Origin: Candidatus Zipacnadia bacterium | GTDB taxonomy: Bacteria > Armatimonadota > Zipacnadia > Zipacnadales > Zipacnadaceae | Direction: 5' to 3' | Assembly: GCA_029821195.1 (NCBI GenBank) | Contig: JALGTU010000004.1 | Location: 1-45,153 of the forward strand | DNA length: 45,153 nucleotides | Shown here: piece by piece, positions 1-7,789 of the stretch | How the letters are laid out: every line of letters starts with the position of its first letter | Numbering within the stretch: position 1 is the first letter of the stretch | Translations under genes and position numbers: made by a program | The notes under the pieces: model-generated | The model's database searches: none | The model's input: the letters and a program-made list of their open reading frames with translations, nothing else | Told to the model about the DNA's origin: nothing

Positions 1-110
1 TGCTCGGGGGTCTTGGTCGCCGGCTGTTGCTCCTGCGCCCACACGCTGTTCGCCATCAGGACAGAGCTGAAGAGCACGGCCACGACAGTTGCTTTCGTGA
101 GGGTTTTCAT
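1..110 (-). CDS. Secreted protein, N-terminal fragment (runs off window)
   Basis: Only the first 36 codons lie in the window; the gene continues past base 1. It is too short for the ORF track. The reading frame begins with ATG at 108-110, eight bases after a GGAG ribosome site (119-122). The translation starts MKTLTKATVVAVLFSSVLMA and continues NSVWAQEQQ. That is a textbook signal peptide with a lysine-containing n-region, a hydrophobic core and an AxA-like cleavage site (VWA-Q). The mature part begins with a Gln/Pro/Thr-rich stretch. No function can be given. It lies downstream of the pseudopilin at 402-1046 on the same strand, across a repeat-rich gap. Confidence 0.7.
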   Translation of the reverse strand, partial: MKTLTKATVVAVLFSSVLMANSVWAQEQQPATKTPE

Positions 111-173
111 CGCAATGTCTCCTTTGTAGCCCTCCTGCTATGTTCGCAGGAGGAGCATCGCTGGCCCGATGTA

Positions 174-362
174 GTCGCGACACGAATGTCGCTCCTACCG
201 CGAGTTAGCCTCTGTAGGGGCACAGGTTCGTACCGCCACCGGCTGGAAGCCGGTGCCACTGAACGCCACCATAGCACCGACAGGCGAGACGCCTGTCGTA
301 CCGGGAGCCCCCCGCGGTCGGGGTACCCTTCGACAGGCTCAGGACAGGAGGGATGCCCCTCC
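174..362. repeat. Cluster of four kinds of short intergenic hairpin repeat
   Basis: This gap of about 290 bases holds no gene. It contains a row of separate short inverted repeats: GCGACA-CGAA-TGTCGC followed by TCCTACCG (174-200), CACCGGCT-GGA-AGCCGGTG (237-255), CGACAGGCG-AGA-CGCCTGTCG (278-298), the non-palindromic unit CCCTTCGACAGGCTCAGGACA (326-345) and GGAGGG-ATGC-CCCTCC (347-362). Relatives of the first four recur in other gaps of this window, so they are dispersed families rather than a local feature. The ORF-track entries at 27-371 and 205-405 are translations of these repeats. Confidence 0.75.
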
Positions 363-401
363 CACAGCTAACTGAGGCAGCAGTAGCTCGCTTAGCCCCC
401 G

Positions 402-1046
402 TCACGGTATCCAGAACTTGCCGTCGTCCACGGCCGCAGAGCGCAGGGGCTTGGCGTGGCCGTCGAGGAAGCCGAAGCTGGCCCAGTCGTCGTGGCGGAA
501 GGCCACCCGGCTGAGCCGGTGCGAGACGTAGGAGCTGCCCATCGCGCCGACGCTCGACTTCATATCGAAGAACAGAATCAGCTCGCTCACCCGCTCCAGG
601 CTGGACATCGAGCGGGCCAGGTGCTCCTGGCCAAAGCCGGTCAGGTAGGTCAGGCTGTAGTTGATGCCGTAACTATGGGGCAGGTCGGTGCTGTTGCGGG
701 CGGTCTGGGGGCTATCGTCCACCGGGCAGATGATAATCTGCTCGCTGGCCAAGTACGGCTGGAGCAGCAGGCACCAGGTAACCCCGAGCGTGCCGTGGGA
801 GGTGTCCCAGTTTCGGGCCGGCACCAGGCGCCGCCCGTGGTCGGAACAGTACATCTGCTGGGCCTCGAGGAGCTGCTTGACCTGGGAGATGCAGGAGGCC
901 TTGTAACTGCTGCTCTTTACCCTGACGAATACCGGAAATAAGAGCGCCGCCAGGACAGCTATGACGGCGATTACGACCAGCAGTTCAATCAGGGTAAATC
1001 CGCAGGGGAATTGCCGGCGACCTCGGTTGATAGCCATAGTAGCCAC
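402..1046 (-). CDS. Prepilin-like secreted protein (type II/IV pseudopilin family)
   Basis: The 214-residue protein has a class III (prepilin) signal: a short basic leader, then [18 protein letters not shown] with Gly at -1, Phe at +1 and Glu at +5. A prepilin peptidase would cut after the Gly, and the hydrophobic helix packs into a pseudopilus or anchors in the inner membrane. The following ALLFPVFVRVK is a diverged form of the [10 protein letters not shown] found in the other five pseudopilins here. The C-terminal box FRHDDWASFGFLDGHA matches the family's conserved D-G-H-A ending. The track start is GTG; an in-frame ATG three codons later (1037) is equally possible, and neither has a clear ribosome site. 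Specific role unknown. Confidence 0.85.
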   Translation of the reverse strand: MATMAINRGRRQFPCGFTLIELLVVIAVIAVLAALLFPVFVRVKSSSYKASCISQVKQLLEAQQMYCSDHGRRLVPARNWDTSHGTLGVTWCLLLQPYLASEQIIICPVDDSPQTARNSTDLPHSYGINYSLTYLTGFGQEHLARSMSSLERVSELILFFDMKSSVGAMGSSYVSHRLSRVAFRHDDWASFGFLDGHAKPLRSAAVDDGKFWIP

Positions 1047-1100
1047 TACTTCGCGCCGAGGCCTGTCAATTCCTTGTCGCTTTGCGTTGGGCGGCCCTTA

Positions 1101-1127
1101 ATCGCGACAAGAATGTCGCTCCTACCG
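1101..1127. repeat. Hairpin repeat, GCGACA-AGAA-TGTCGC family
   Basis: Second copy of the 27-base unit also found at 174-200 and 33276-33302. It has a perfect 6-bp stem, a four-base loop (AGAA here) and the conserved 3' tail TCCTACCG. It lies in the gap between the 5'-nucleotidase-domain gene and the pseudopilin at 402-1046. Confidence 0.8.
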
Positions 1128-1169
1128 AATGAGCGGGCGAGGCGTGGAGGTGCGGCAGTTCCTTGGTGG

Positions 1170-1817
1170 CTAGCGGCCAACGGTGATGCGGCCCTGGCCA
1201 GTGTAGCTAAGCTCGTCCTTGGAGTCTACGAAGGTCTTGATGACCGCAGCCAGGCCGGTGCTGCCGCGCCGGACGATGTCATCCTCGTCGAAGGTCTGGA
1301 AGTAGCCCGAGCCGCCCTTGGCCAGGAACAGCGGCATTGCCACCTGGTAGGCCTTGTCGTCCTCAAAGGCTCCGGTGTTGAGGGCCAGCGAGGTGATGCG
1401 CCGGTTACGCGGTGCTTCGGGGTCGTACTTGACCTTTAGTCCGGACACCTGCAGGAAGGCAGTATTAGGCAGGGGTACACGGCTGAGGCTGCGCTCGAGG
1501 GCCGCGCGGATCTGCGCGCCGGTCAGCTTGGAGACCGCCCAGGTCTCGTCGGGGGTTTGCAGCAGGCTGGCGATCTGCTGCGGCGTCGGCTGGTTCGCGG
1601 GGATGGCGCCCGACTTAAACGAGACTGCCCCGACCAGAGCGATAGTAGTATTCGACGCGGAGCACAGCGCATCCGCCGTCAGGTCGCCGAAGCTGACTTC
1701 CCGCTTGTCGGCATTGACCGTAGACAGCTCATCCGCCGCAAGCGCAAGGGTGTACACCAGTGCGGCAGCGCTCGCGGTCAACGCCACAACCACCACTATA
1801 ATCGCTACTTTTTTCAT
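1170..1817 (-). CDS. Secreted 5'-nucleotidase C-terminal-domain protein
   Basis: A 215-residue protein with an N-terminal signal/anchor (MKKVAIIVVVVALTASAAAL). The rest resembles the C-terminal substrate-binding domain of UshA-type 5'-nucleotidases: an ALCSAS...ALVGAVSFKSGAIP strand-loop, KLTGAQIRAALERSLS, QVSGLKVKYDPEAPRNRRI, and a GGSGYFQTF loop that in the family contacts the nucleobase. The N-terminal metallophosphatase domain is absent, so it probably cannot hydrolyse nucleotides alone and may bind them. Its ATG overlaps the prfB stop codon (ATGA), so the two are translationally coupled. Domain assignment is from motif memory. Confidence 0.75.
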   Translation of the reverse strand: MKKVAIIVVVVALTASAAALVYTLALAADELSTVNADKREVSFGDLTADALCSASNTTIALVGAVSFKSGAIPANQPTPQQIASLLQTPDETWAVSKLTGAQIRAALERSLSRVPLPNTAFLQVSGLKVKYDPEAPRNRRITSLALNTGAFEDDKAYQVAMPLFLAKGGSGYFQTFDEDDIVRRGSTGLAAVIKTFVDSKDELSYTGQGRITVGR

Positions 1818-2927
1818 TCCAACTCGCCACCTTGCCCGATCACGGTCTGCAGATAGGCACGGATGAACTGGTCAATTTCGCCGCTCAGTACCGCCTCTAC
1901 GTTGGACACCTCGACACCCGTGCGATGGTCTTTGACCATTGTGTACGGCTGCATCACGTACGATCTGATCTGACTGGCAAAGGCAATATCCTGCTTATTA
2001 TCGCGCAGCTTGTCAATTTCTTCGGCGCGCTGCTGGCGCTGGTGCTCGGCCAGCCGGGCCTGCAGCACCTGCATCGCGAAGCGCCGATTGGCATGCTGCG
2101 AGCGCTCGGACTGCGACTGGGCGCTAATGCCCGTCGGGACATGTGTGATCCGCACCGCTGAGTCGGTCTTATTGACGTGCTGGCCCCCGGCGCCGCTGGA
2201 CCGGAAGGTCTCAATGCGCAGCTCTTCCGGGGCGATGCTGATCTCCACGTCATCGTCTACCTCGGGTATGACATCCACCGAGGCGAAGCTGGTGTGGCGG
2301 CGCTTCGAGCTATCAAAGGGCGACAGGCGCACCAGACGATGAACGCCCACCTCGGCCCGCAGATACCCGAAGGCAGACGGTCCCACGACGCGAGCAGTGA
2401 CGTTGCGGAAGCCGGCAGCATCTCCCTCGACGAACGATACCACCTGGACCTCATAGTCGCGCCGATCACCCCACATCCGGTACATCCGCAGCAGCATCTC
2501 CGCCCAATCACACGCTTCGGTCCCGCCAGCACCAGCAGTTATGGTCAGGATGGCGTTGGCGCTGTCGTACTTGCCGCTCAGCGTGGCAGCCAGCTCCAGT
2601 TCCTGGAGCTGGGAGCGAGCCGCCTGGATCCCCACGGCAATCTCCTCGCCAACGCTCTCGTCGCTCTCCTCCTGGGCCAGCTCCAGCAGCACCCCGAGAT
2701 CGTCCAGCTTCTGGCTAAGCTCCTCCCACGGGTCCAGCGTGGCCCGCAGCGCGCTCAGCTTCTGCATCAGTTCCTGGGCGCGCTGCGAATCGTCCCAGAA
2801 ATCCGGCTCTTTGGTGCGGTTTTCAAGCTCCGCTAGCTGCGCCCGGCGTCCCGCCAAGTCAAAGACGATCCCCAACCTGCTTTAGGGTATCTTGCAGCTC
2901 CTTTAGTTGATGGTCAATATCCTGCAT
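1814..2927 (-). CDS. prfB: Peptide chain release factor 2 (needs +1 frameshift)
   Basis: RF2 recognises UAA and UGA in the ribosomal A site and releases the peptide. The GGQ motif is present (GAGGQHVNKTDSAVRITH), as is the RF2 start of domain 2 (TITAGAGGTEACDWAEMLLRMY). The track begins at a TTG inside the frameshift region, but the real start is upstream in frame zero: ATG at 2927 (or GTG at 2933) encoding MQDIDHQLKELQDTLKQVGDRL, then an in-frame TGA. Reading continues by slipping +1 at CTT-TGA-C to give ...L-DLAGRRAQL. The product is 370 residues, matching the family. In the family, low RF2 promotes the shift, giving autoregulation. It is coupled to the downstream 5'-nucleotidase-domain gene. 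Confidence 0.95.
2858..2871 (-). promoter_or_regulatory. prfB programmed +1 frameshift site
   Basis: On the minus strand the sequence reads GGGGATCGTCTTTGAC. CTT is the last frame-zero codon, TGA (2861-2859) the in-frame stop, and the C after TGA is the poor-termination context conserved in bacterial prfB. GGGG a few bases upstream is positioned like the internal Shine-Dalgarno-like element that stimulates slippage, though one or two bases further away than in E. coli. Confidence 0.93.
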
Positions 2928-3055
2928 CAGCACAATAAGAAAACTCTTTCGCCGATCTACACCTTATTAGACAAGTAGGTTCGCCAATAGTTCGGTGCAA
3001 ACCGCGTGCCGAAGGCGAAACTGAGCCCTCAGCCAGTAGCTTTGAGCCCAATCAA

Positions 3056-4012
3056 CTACTCCTCCTCGTGTTGCAATTGATACAACAGCACCGCTGCCAA
3101 GTCAATCCAGCGCTCTTCGTCCGGGGACGCGGGGTCGCGTATCTTGGCGATCTCGTCCAGGATCTTCATAGCCCGACCTTTGTCGCCATCCACGTACTTG
3201 GCTACCGCCATAAAATACCTAACTTCGACGCGGCGCTTTGCGTTCGGATAGGTAGTCAGGTAGCTCTCCAGGTCCCGGTAGGCCTGCGCCGGCTGGTCGG
3301 GGAGGGCCATTATCGTCAGGTCCAGCTCGGCATCGGCTTTGGCGCCGGCCTGGTTCTCAGGGTCCAGCTCGAGGGCCCGGTTCAGGTGCTTGCGGGCCTC
3401 CTCGTACAACTGCAATTCCAGGCACAGATGTCCGAGGCGGGCATAAGCCCGGGCCTGTATGAGCGGGGCGTCCGGCGACTCGGGGACCGTAACAAGCAAG
3501 TTGACCGCCTCGATAATCTGCACAAACCACTGCTCGGGAATATACCCGTAGACCTGGAAAACCTTCTCGCCACTGCTGCCCAAGAACAGATGAAAGGGCA
3601 GCCGGTACGAGCTGTGGACCGCCCGATCTTCGTGCGCCTCGGGTAGCAGGCCGGGGACATACTTGTCAATGAAGTCGCGATTCCGCCGGTGGTGGACCTC
3701 CAGAGCGCACAGCGTGTAGCCACGCAGCATGTGCTTGACCTGCTGCTTGACCAGCGTCAGACGGTTCATCTTGTCGCACGGATCGTACTCCCGCAACTTC
3801 GCCCAGTCCTCCGCCGACATACCGGGGTGTTCCCGCCGTTCCCAGATGTAGACGTATATCGGCTTGCCGCTCTGCTGAGCCGAGCTTAAGGCCGGCTCCC
3901 AGCTTTCGTGCCAGATGTTGACCTGAGCCGAAGCGGGCAGCGCCGCCATCAACGCGCAGCCGATGCCCACCAGTACGCTGATTAACTTCTGTATCAGCCA
4001 ACGCCAGTGCAT
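3056..4012 (-). CDS. Secreted thioredoxin-fold protein with TPR repeats
   Basis: A 318-residue protein with a signal peptide (basic start, LISVLVGIGCALMAALPASA-Q). Residues about 35-165 look like a thioredoxin-like domain of the DUF255 kind: W..ALSSAQQSGKPIYVYIW, then YRLPFHLFLGSSGEKVFQVYGYIP with the cis-Pro-like position. The usual CxxC is not intact; only DPCDKM is seen at the corresponding place, so disulfide chemistry is doubtful. Residues about 180-310 are TPR-like helices (ARLGHLCLELQLYEEARKHLNRALELDPEN). Start ATG follows AGGAGG by seven bases. It is the last gene of the six-gene HEAT/PHP operon, 33 bases after the acetyltransferase. Likely a periplasmic scaffold. Confidence 0.75.
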   Translation of the reverse strand: MHWRWLIQKLISVLVGIGCALMAALPASAQVNIWHESWEPALSSAQQSGKPIYVYIWERREHPGMSAEDWAKLREYDPCDKMNRLTLVKQQVKHMLRGYTLCALEVHHRRNRDFIDKYVPGLLPEAHEDRAVHSSYRLPFHLFLGSSGEKVFQVYGYIPEQWFVQIIEAVNLLVTVPESPDAPLIQARAYARLGHLCLELQLYEEARKHLNRALELDPENQAGAKADAELDLTIMALPDQPAQAYRDLESYLTTYPNAKRRVEVRYFMAVAKYVDGDKGRAMKILDEIAKIRDPASPDEERWIDLAAVLLYQLQHEEE

Positions 4013-4045
4013 TTGTCCGCCTCCTGTGGGCGGCGAGCATAGCTA

Positions 4046-4531
4046 TCATATCCGCCGCCGGTCGGCGATGCGCATAAAGTAGTATATTTTGCGACCGACC
4101 TCGCGGTAGCCCAGCCGGGGATAGAAGGCCTGGCCGCGCTCGTTACAGGTCAGGGTCTCAATCTGACTATAAATCATACCCTCTGCCTGGAAATAGTCAA
4201 GAGCGGCATCAAGGATGGCCTTAGCCACACCCTTGCCCTGATGGTCCGCCGCCACGGCCACGTTATGAACATGGCCGGTCAGGGTTTGCCGGTCCAGCTC
4301 GGTGGTGACATAGCCGACTGGCTCACCCTCAACCTCCGCGACGAACGTTCCCGGAGGGTGGGCGGCAATCTCCGCAGCCACCTCTGCTTGCTTGCACTCC
4401 TGCCAGGGCACACCATTGCGCAGCCCAAACTGCTGCTCGATCAGCCCGACTATAGCCACCGGCCCAAATACCTCTGCGGTAATCTCCAGGAGGCGCGGTC
4501 GGTCCGATGGTTGGTACCTGCGGATTATCAT
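4046..4531 (-). CDS. GNAT family N-acetyltransferase
   Basis: A 161-residue, single-domain acetyltransferase. The acetyl-CoA pyrophosphate-binding motif A is VAVAADHQGKGVAKAILDAAL, with the Q/R-x-x-G-x-G/A pattern as HQGKGVA. It is preceded by strand 4 (GHVHNVAV) and followed by the motif B region ETLTCNERGQAFYPRLGYREVGRK, typical of RimI/amine acetyltransferases. The substrate cannot be read from sequence. It lies 12 bases after the degenerate PHP gene and is the only evidently cytoplasmic product of the operon. Start ATG has GGAG nine bases upstream. Confidence 0.88.
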   Translation of the reverse strand: MIIRRYQPSDRPRLLEITAEVFGPVAIVGLIEQQFGLRNGVPWQECKQAEVAAEIAAHPPGTFVAEVEGEPVGYVTTELDRQTLTGHVHNVAVAADHQGKGVAKAILDAALDYFQAEGMIYSQIETLTCNERGQAFYPRLGYREVGRKIYYFMRIADRRRI

Positions 4532-4543
4532 GTGACAACTCTC

Positions 4544-6208
4544 CTACCAAACGCATCGTGCGCTCAGGGAATACGTGGGACCGGACGAGCTGTACTTGAG
4601 CTGGAAGTAAGAGTATTCCAGGGCCAGCTCTTCGATTTGGGGGAGTTCGAGCAGTGGGGAGGTGCCGTTGGCAAGCCGGGCCATGCCTTCGGCCAGGCGG
4701 TCCATCCCCATCCAGCCTTGGAGCTCCCGGTCCCAACTCAAACGTATTTTGACATTGTCCGCTCCCAGCAGTGCCAGAAAGCGCCGTTCGCCCTCGTCGT
4801 GGGCCACGAAATAGCTGTTGAGCGTGGTCTCGATCTTGCCGATCGGCTTGATGGTCGCAGCAATCATCCAGGGCAGATACATTGCACCGGCGGCATAGGC
4901 TCGGCCCTCGACTAGCGCCTGGCGGAGGCTCTCTTCACTGGTGTCGTCGGCCTCGATCATCGTGTAGGGTATGCCTACCGCCTCACTGTAGGTGGTGTTG
5001 CTGCCGTACAAAGCAGGTTTCCCCACCAGAGCCGGCTCGTAGAGTACTTGCAGGGTGCGAAACATCTCGAATAGGCCGGCCTGGATCAGATAACCATCAA
5101 AGGGCATCTGCCGCAGCATGCGTGGCCCGCCGGCGACGCCCGGATGAGCCATGATGGCCAGAGCGCCCTGGTCGTGAATCATCTCCAGAGTCTTCTTCAT
5201 AGTCATCTGCTCAGGCACCCAGGTGCGCACAAACAGCGCCAGCACTCCCCCGCTGGTGGTGTCCACATACTCACCGACGATCACCCGGAAATCAGCAGGC
5301 AACTTCCCCTGGGCACGCAGGCGAGCCGCGGTCTGCTGGGCGCGCTGCGCTCCGTCAATACGATTGCGGTCGGCGATGACCACCGCCTTCAGACCGCGCT
5401 GGGCCGCCCGCAGCAGCATCTTCTCCATAGCGGCTGCGGAATCAAAGGAGGTGTTGCTCGCCACGCGCAGATCAATTGGTACCATCCCCTCCCCCGAGGT
5501 CACCTCGGTCAGGCTGTCAGGCAACAGCGCCAGGAGCCGGGGGGCCACCAGATCCGCCAAGAGATCGCGGCAAAGATACTGTGGCCGGCCCAGCACCGCC
5601 TCGAGCGTTTCCAGCTCTGCGTCCTCATACTGCCGGCGTGTCCACCAGTAAGCTGTGGCCAGGGCCACGCGTTTGAGCGCGAGATCGTCGTCCTCGTTCA
5701 TCTGCTGTACTTCCTGGGCGGCGATCCTGTAGGGGTTTGCCCAGCCCCGCTGCTGCAGCCACGAGGAGTTCACATAGTCGTCGTAGGACCACTCATCCCA
5801 ATTGCGGCCCGGGTCGAACTCGGGCAGAAAACTGGGACTGAATTCCGGAGCCATCCGCCACTGCCGGCCTATATCAATGGGGTAACGGCAGGCAATGTCA
5901 GGCGCCTGGCCGACCAGGTCGCCGGGCGGGGCACGATAGAGGCTTTGCCAGTCGCTCTCCGGCTCGACGGAGACAGCCCAGTCCGGCGCAGGCAGTTGTT
6001 CGCGGATTATCTCGTGCCAGGAGGCGTAACGGGATGTAATATCTATCACCGGCTGGGCGGAAATCTGCGCGGACTCGGGGAGATAGTCAGGTGATGCCCA
6101 GAGGCGAGCGGGCCCGCCAACCAGCAAAACGCAGGTCGCAATAGCGAGGGTTAACCAAGATTGTGCTGCTGCGTCGCACACACGTGTGCCAATTGCTGAT
6201 CGCGTCAC
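4544..6208 (-). CDS. Secreted PHP-like protein with degenerate metal site
   Basis: A 554-residue protein with a signal peptide (LTLAIATCVLLVGGPARLWAS-P). The N-terminal ~220 residues are unrecognised. From about residue 245 it follows the PHP phosphoesterase layout, but key ligands are replaced: canonical DLHxHT-S-D appears as DLRVASNTSFDS, TDHN as ADRNRI, and the gHV position as GGVLAL. The Glu of GxE (VGEYVDTT) and the His of AHP (AIMAHPG) remain. Hydrolytic activity is therefore unlikely or altered, and a binding role is possible. The C-terminal ~120 residues look like a separate beta-rich domain. GTG start, two bases after the stop of the HEAT lipoprotein. Confidence 0.7.
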   Translation of the reverse strand: MTRSAIGTRVCDAAAQSWLTLAIATCVLLVGGPARLWASPDYLPESAQISAQPVIDITSRYASWHEIIREQLPAPDWAVSVEPESDWQSLYRAPPGDLVGQAPDIACRYPIDIGRQWRMAPEFSPSFLPEFDPGRNWDEWSYDDYVNSSWLQQRGWANPYRIAAQEVQQMNEDDDLALKRVALATAYWWTRRQYEDAELETLEAVLGRPQYLCRDLLADLVAPRLLALLPDSLTEVTSGEGMVPIDLRVASNTSFDSAAAMEKMLLRAAQRGLKAVVIADRNRIDGAQRAQQTAARLRAQGKLPADFRVIVGEYVDTTSGGVLALFVRTWVPEQMTMKKTLEMIHDQGALAIMAHPGVAGGPRMLRQMPFDGYLIQAGLFEMFRTLQVLYEPALVGKPALYGSNTTYSEAVGIPYTMIEADDTSEESLRQALVEGRAYAAGAMYLPWMIAATIKPIGKIETTLNSYFVAHDEGERRFLALLGADNVKIRLSWDRELQGWMGMDRLAEGMARLANGTSPLLELPQIEELALEYSYFQLKYSSSGPTYSLSARCVW

Positions 6209-6210
6209 CT

Positions 6211-6795
6211 TTATGCCGTAGGCTGCAGGGGTAATATGTCGGGAATGACTTCGAGATCGTCTTCCAGCAAACCCATGGGGAGTTCAAAGGCACGGCCCAC
6301 GCTGTTAAAGCCCAACTTCTCCAGGGCCTCGGCAGCCTGCTGCTTCATAACCGGCTTTCGCTTATCTGCCAGCGCTCCGGTGGCGGCTTCCTTAAGCAGC
6401 GGAAGGGCGCGGCGATCCCCGATCTCGCCGAGCGTCCACGCCGCCCGGGCGCGGAACTGTTCCCCCAGATGTGTATTCTTCAGCACCTCGCTAACCTGGG
6501 CGACAACCGGGTTTTCCCGCTCGGTAACCTCAATCTGCCGCCCGTGCTTGACCAGGGCCACCGCGGCCTTGTCGCACAGCTTGCCATCGCTGGAGAGCGC
6601 TTCAGTAAGCAGCCTGACAGCCTGGCGATCCGCCAGGTTAGCCAACGCAACGATGGCTTGTTCCCGCGCGCTAACCTGGGGCGACTCAATCTTCCGGCTC
6701 AGCTCCTCAATGGGAGGTATGGCACAGCCGGCCAGCAGGCCCGCAACTATCCCGATCATTACCGCTACCGTCACTACCCTGGCTACATACATCAT
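6211..6795 (-). CDS. HEAT-repeat lipoprotein
   Basis: About 194 residues. The N-terminus has a lipoprotein signal, VAVMIGIVAGLLAGC, with lipobox LAGC, so the mature protein should be lipid-anchored at Cys. The body is made of HEAT/PBS-lyase-type helix pairs: REQAIVALANLADRQAVRLLTEAL, DKAAVALVKHG, and RARAAWTLGEIGDRRALPLLKEAA, which is the clearest unit. The track starts at a TTG (6804); ATG at 6795 sits nine bases after GAGGG and is preferred, with a second ATG one codon later. It lies between the 307-residue HEAT protein (36-base gap) and the PHP-like gene (two-base gap). It probably serves as a protein-protein scaffold on the membrane surface. Confidence 0.8.
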   Translation of the reverse strand: MMYVARVVTVAVMIGIVAGLLAGCAIPPIEELSRKIESPQVSAREQAIVALANLADRQAVRLLTEALSSDGKLCDKAAVALVKHGRQIEVTERENPVVAQVSEVLKNTHLGEQFRARAAWTLGEIGDRRALPLLKEAATGALADKRKPVMKQQAAEALEKLGFNSVGRAFELPMGLLEDDLEVIPDILPLQPTA

Positions 6796-6831
6796 TATGG
6801 CCAACCCTCTCCAACGATGATTCTGGAGCTG

Positions 6832-7728
6832 TTACTCAGCGGCGGCCTGCCGCACCCAGTAGTGCGGGTCACGACCTGCCTGCTCCAGTACACTGTCGGC
6901 TTTGCTATCCTGCCCTTGGGGCGGCGAGACTCTCTGCAGAGAATCAACAGCGGCCATGCGCACATCTCCGATCTCGTCCCGGGCCGCTTCAACCAGTGCC
7001 TCAAAGCCGCGGAGGGCGCCGCCGCTTTCGCAGGCGCCTTTGCTCAGAGCGTCGCCCAGCGCGTAGGCGACGGCAGTGCGCTCCCGGATATCGCCCGGCT
7101 CAGTACCGCTGGTGGCAACTCGCTCACCCAGCGCATCAATGGCTTCGGCGGTGCCGATGGCACCCAGCGCGCCAGCAGCGGCCACGCGCAACTGCCAGGA
7201 GTTATCCGGCTCTCCTTCTGCGACAATTGGCTGATAAACAAGTGCCTGCTTCAATTGCGGGACCGCTTCTTCGGCAGCGAGTGCGCCCAAGGCCTGCGCC
7301 GCACTGATGCGAACCACCAATTCTTCGGCATCATTACCCACCAGGCGGGCCAGCGCCGCCGCCGCGTCCTGACCATTTACCCGCCCCAGCGCCTGGGCTC
7401 CGGCAGCCCGCACAGTGGCACTGGGGTGGTCGAGCATCTCGCTGAGGACCTCGGCAGCGGAGGAACGGCCCAACTCGCCCAGCATCACCGCGCTGCGCCA
7501 CTTGACGTCGGGGTCCTGGCCCTGGGCCAAGTCGAGCACTTTGGGATAGAGCTGCACGCCGCGCTCGCCGAGCTGTTCCATCGCCTGCGCCGCTTCCTTA
7601 TGGTCGGCGGCGATAATGGCCGCGAGCAGCTCGGCGGTTTTGCCCACCCGCTGCAAGTAGGTAAGATAGTAGCCGCCGGCCGCGACCAACACGACGATCA
7701 CCGTTATCAGTACTGTCCGCCGATTCAC
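6832..7728 (-). CDS. Membrane-anchored HEAT-repeat protein
   Basis: About 298 residues from the preferred GTG start (7728), which follows GGGGAG by eight bases; the track's start at 7755 lies upstream of that ribosome site. One N-terminal transmembrane segment (NRRTVLITVIVVLVAAGGYYLTYL) is followed only by HEAT-type helical repeats, for example DVKWRSAVMLGELGRSSAAEVLSEM, ATVRAAGAQALGRVNGQDAAAALA, LRVAAAGALGAIGTAEAIDALGE and DVRMAAVDSLQRV. The last unit (HYWVRQAAAE) runs into the stop, so the solenoid fills the protein. The single anchor suggests a solenoid facing outside. The size, anchor and repeat type parallel the 880-residue neighbour upstream, suggesting duplication. Confidence 0.82.
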   Translation of the reverse strand: MNRRTVLITVIVVLVAAGGYYLTYLQRVGKTAELLAAIIAADHKEAAQAMEQLGERGVQLYPKVLDLAQGQDPDVKWRSAVMLGELGRSSAAEVLSEMLDHPSATVRAAGAQALGRVNGQDAAAALARLVGNDAEELVVRISAAQALGALAAEEAVPQLKQALVYQPIVAEGEPDNSWQLRVAAAGALGAIGTAEAIDALGERVATSGTEPGDIRERTAVAYALGDALSKGACESGGALRGFEALVEAARDEIGDVRMAAVDSLQRVSPPQGQDSKADSVLEQAGRDPHYWVRQAAAE

Positions 7729-7789
7729 GCTTGTTTCTCCCCTTTGAGCAGCCAAGAGCGCTGCTTTACTCGTATCTCACACACCACCA

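Noticed and set aside
27-405. Short ORFs at 27-371 (+) and 205-405 (-)
   Set aside because: They are translations of intergenic repeats (strings such as STGSGQEG and SLSKG) and of the antisense of a signal peptide.
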